Positions 14,853 through 15,772 of a stretch of DNA of 15,772 bases are shown piece by piece (position 1 is the first letter of the stretch; the number at the start of each line of letters is the position of its first letter). This stretch comes from Magnetococcales bacterium (GTDB taxonomy: Bacteria; Pseudomonadota; Magnetococcia; Magnetococcales; Magnetaquicoccaceae): positions 27,668 through 43,439 of the forward strand of contig JADGCE010000002.1 of NCBI GenBank assembly GCA_015229095.1, given 5' to 3'. A program made the position numbers and the translations under genes. The notes below the pieces were generated by a model. The model worked only from the letters and a program-made list of their open reading frames with translations. It was not told the DNA's origin and made no database searches.

Positions 14853-15368
14853 TTATCGTCCAGGCTGGACACATGGACAGGGGCTCGTCTTTTTCTTCAC
14901 AGTTTTTCTTTTCCTGTTGGGGGTCTTTGCTTTTTTTGCTGTCGATTTTTTCTTTTTCTGCACAGAGGGCCTGGCCTTCTGGGTGGCAGAAGCGGGTGCC
15001 TGCACCCCATGGCCGACACTCCGCGCCGGAATACCGAACTCCTTGACGGGCGACTGGGTGGCCGCTCTGGCCGGGGTGCTGCCTCCCGGCGGCAAACCGC
15101 CACTGCCCAAGAGGGGCGGCGTGGTCTGTACCGGCAAAGGAGGCCGTTGTTTCACGGGCGCGGCAGGCTCCAGAGGAAGATCCAGGGAGAGATCGCCCCC
15201 CTGCATACCTCCCCCATTCGGCATGCGCGGCGCGCAGGCCCCCACAGCCACGGCCAGACAGATCACCCCGACAACACCCCTGCTGCCGCCAGGCAGGGCT
15301 CCCGCCAACCGCTCTTTCCCCTGCAACAGCCTGGTCAGTGTGCCGACCCATACACGCCATCTTTTCAT
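14853..15368 (-). CDS. Probable lipoprotein with Pro-rich middle and Lys-rich C-terminus
   Basis: A 171-residue protein that I do not recognise. A hydrophobic segment VVGVICLAVAVGAC ends in a lipobox-like VGAC, so C45 is the probable lipidation site. The region before it is long (about 30 residues), basic and amphipathic, which is unusual for a lipoprotein signal. Residues 60-128 are rich in Pro, Gly and Ala and probably disordered. Residues 131-161 are strongly basic (QKKKKSTAKKAK, NRKRKTVKKK), followed by a CPC motif near the end. The ATG at 15368 has GGGAGAGAGG upstream; a GTG at 15389 in the same frame is possible. It begins a three-gene unit with the Trp-rich and SPOR-domain proteins, about 60 nt apart from the next gene. 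The basic tail could bind peptidoglycan, lipopolysaccharide or nucleic acid. Confidence 0.68.
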   Translation of the reverse strand: MKRWRVWVGTLTRLLQGKERLAGALPGGSRGVVGVICLAVAVGACAPRMPNGGGMQGGDLSLDLPLEPAAPVKQRPPLPVQTTPPLLGSGGLPPGGSTPARAATQSPVKEFGIPARSVGHGVQAPASATQKARPSVQKKKKSTAKKAKTPNRKRKTVKKKTSPCPCVQPGR

Positions 15369-15453
15369 CGACCCTCTCTCCCTTGCCACAAACCCGCCCG
15401 ATCAGACCACCTGAGGCCGCACACACCGCGCCCACTTCACCAAGCTCCTGCGG

Positions 15454-15483
15454 AGTGTATCGGAAAAGCAGGGGCGTTGTTAA
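15454..15483 (-). promoter_or_regulatory. Candidate sigma-70-type promoter for the envelope-protein operon
   Basis: On the minus strand TTAACA (15483-15478, five of six to the -35 consensus) and TACACT (15459-15454, four of six to the -10) are separated by 18 nt. They lie in the gap between rlmB and the lipoprotein gene, giving a leader of about 80 nt. A loose dyad (TGTT at one end, AACA at the other, 15478-15496) covers the -35 and could be an operator. Confidence 0.42.
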
Positions 15484-15520
15484 GGATATTTCAACATCTC
15501 CCCGCCATAACCACCCAAAG

Positions 15521-15772
15521 TCAACGAATAGGGTGTTGCCGGCGCACTTCATACAGCCCTATTCCGGCCGCCACCGCCACGTTCAGGGAACCCACATGAC
15601 CTGCCATGGGGATGGTCAGCAGGGCATCGCATTTTTCCCGGATCAAACGGCGCAACCCCTTGCCCTCACTGCCCAACACCAGGGCCACCATACCGGAAAA
15701 GGGATACCGTTCCAGGCTTTGCTCCCCCTCGGCCACCAACCCGCAAAGCAGCACACCCCGCTCTTGCAACGC
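15521..15772 (-). CDS. rlmB: 23S rRNA (guanosine-2'-O-)-methyltransferase RlmB, C-terminal part, N-terminus beyond window
   Basis: Only the last 83 codons are present; the gene runs off the right edge. The protein is of the SpoU/TrmH (SPOUT) family, which uses S-adenosylmethionine to methylate rRNA or tRNA ribose through a trefoil-knot fold. The two C-terminal SPOUT motifs are visible: LVLGSEGKGLRRLIREKCD (motif 2) and IPMAGHVGSLNVAVAAGIGLYE (motif 3, with the Ser-Leu-Asn that lines the cofactor site). The wording of motif 3 and the short tail match RlmB (G2251 of 23S rRNA) better than TrmH or TrmL. That is judged from memory on a fragment, so the exact target is less sure than the family. 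Confidence 0.85.
   Translation of the reverse strand, partial: ALQERGVLLCGLVAEGEQSLERYPFSGMVALVLGSEGKGLRRLIREKCDALLTIPMAGHVGSLNVAVAAGIGLYEVRRQHPIR

Noticed and set aside
14736..15599. Plus-strand open frame across the lipoprotein gene and rlmB end
   Set aside because: It crosses an intergenic region and two genes, has no ribosome site, and its composition is typical of an antisense frame.

Overview
The window is a compact, GC-rich bacterial chromosome segment in which every gene I can support reads on the minus strand. Gene order in the direction of transcription is rlmB (3' part only), three envelope proteins, a diguanylate cyclase, two sensor-kinase modules separated by two small unknown genes, a hemerythrin-like protein, and bioA (cut at the left edge). 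The RlmB, SPOR-domain and BioA sequences, the style of the hybrid kinases and the base composition suggest a Gram-negative Pseudomonadota. The density of hybrid kinases would fit an environmental motile lineage such as the magnetotactic cocci, but that is a guess.

Right side (13.9-15.8 kb): the 3' end of the 23S rRNA 2'-O-methyltransferase gene rlmB, then a candidate promoter and three exported proteins in a probable operon. These are a lipoprotein with a Pro-rich middle and a Lys-rich tail, a small Trp-rich secreted protein, and a SPOR-domain protein whose start overlaps the preceding stop by 4 nt.

Centre and left (1.3-13.7 kb): a signalling island. A GGDEF diguanylate cyclase comes first. 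Next is a 1390-residue membrane hybrid kinase (Cache-like sensor, HAMP, GAF, HisKA, HATPase, REC, REC, Hpt), overlapping by 4 nt a REC-adenylate cyclase. Then come two small proteins of unknown function, a coiled-coil protein and a Cys/Arg-rich one. A second hybrid kinase (REC, PAS, HisKA, HATPase, REC, Hpt) follows and overlaps by 4 nt a REC-histidine kinase. The island thus contains the same layout twice: a hybrid kinase ending in Hpt, translationally coupled to a REC-enzyme. The outputs are c-di-GMP, cAMP and a further kinase. No DNA-binding output domain is present, so the island looks built for post-translational and second-messenger control.

Left end: a degenerate hemerythrin-like four-helix protein sits 12 nt upstream of bioA, the PLP-dependent DAPA synthase of biotin synthesis.

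The most notable sequence-level features are two long G runs (10 and 8) in the HAMP connector of the large kinase, where a one-base slip would remove all kinase domains; a receiver in the same protein whose phosphoacceptor Asp is His; and the repeated Hpt-kinase/REC-enzyme layout. I saw no tRNA, rRNA, CRISPR array, insertion sequence or phage gene. There is no gene-free stretch longer than about 160 bases.
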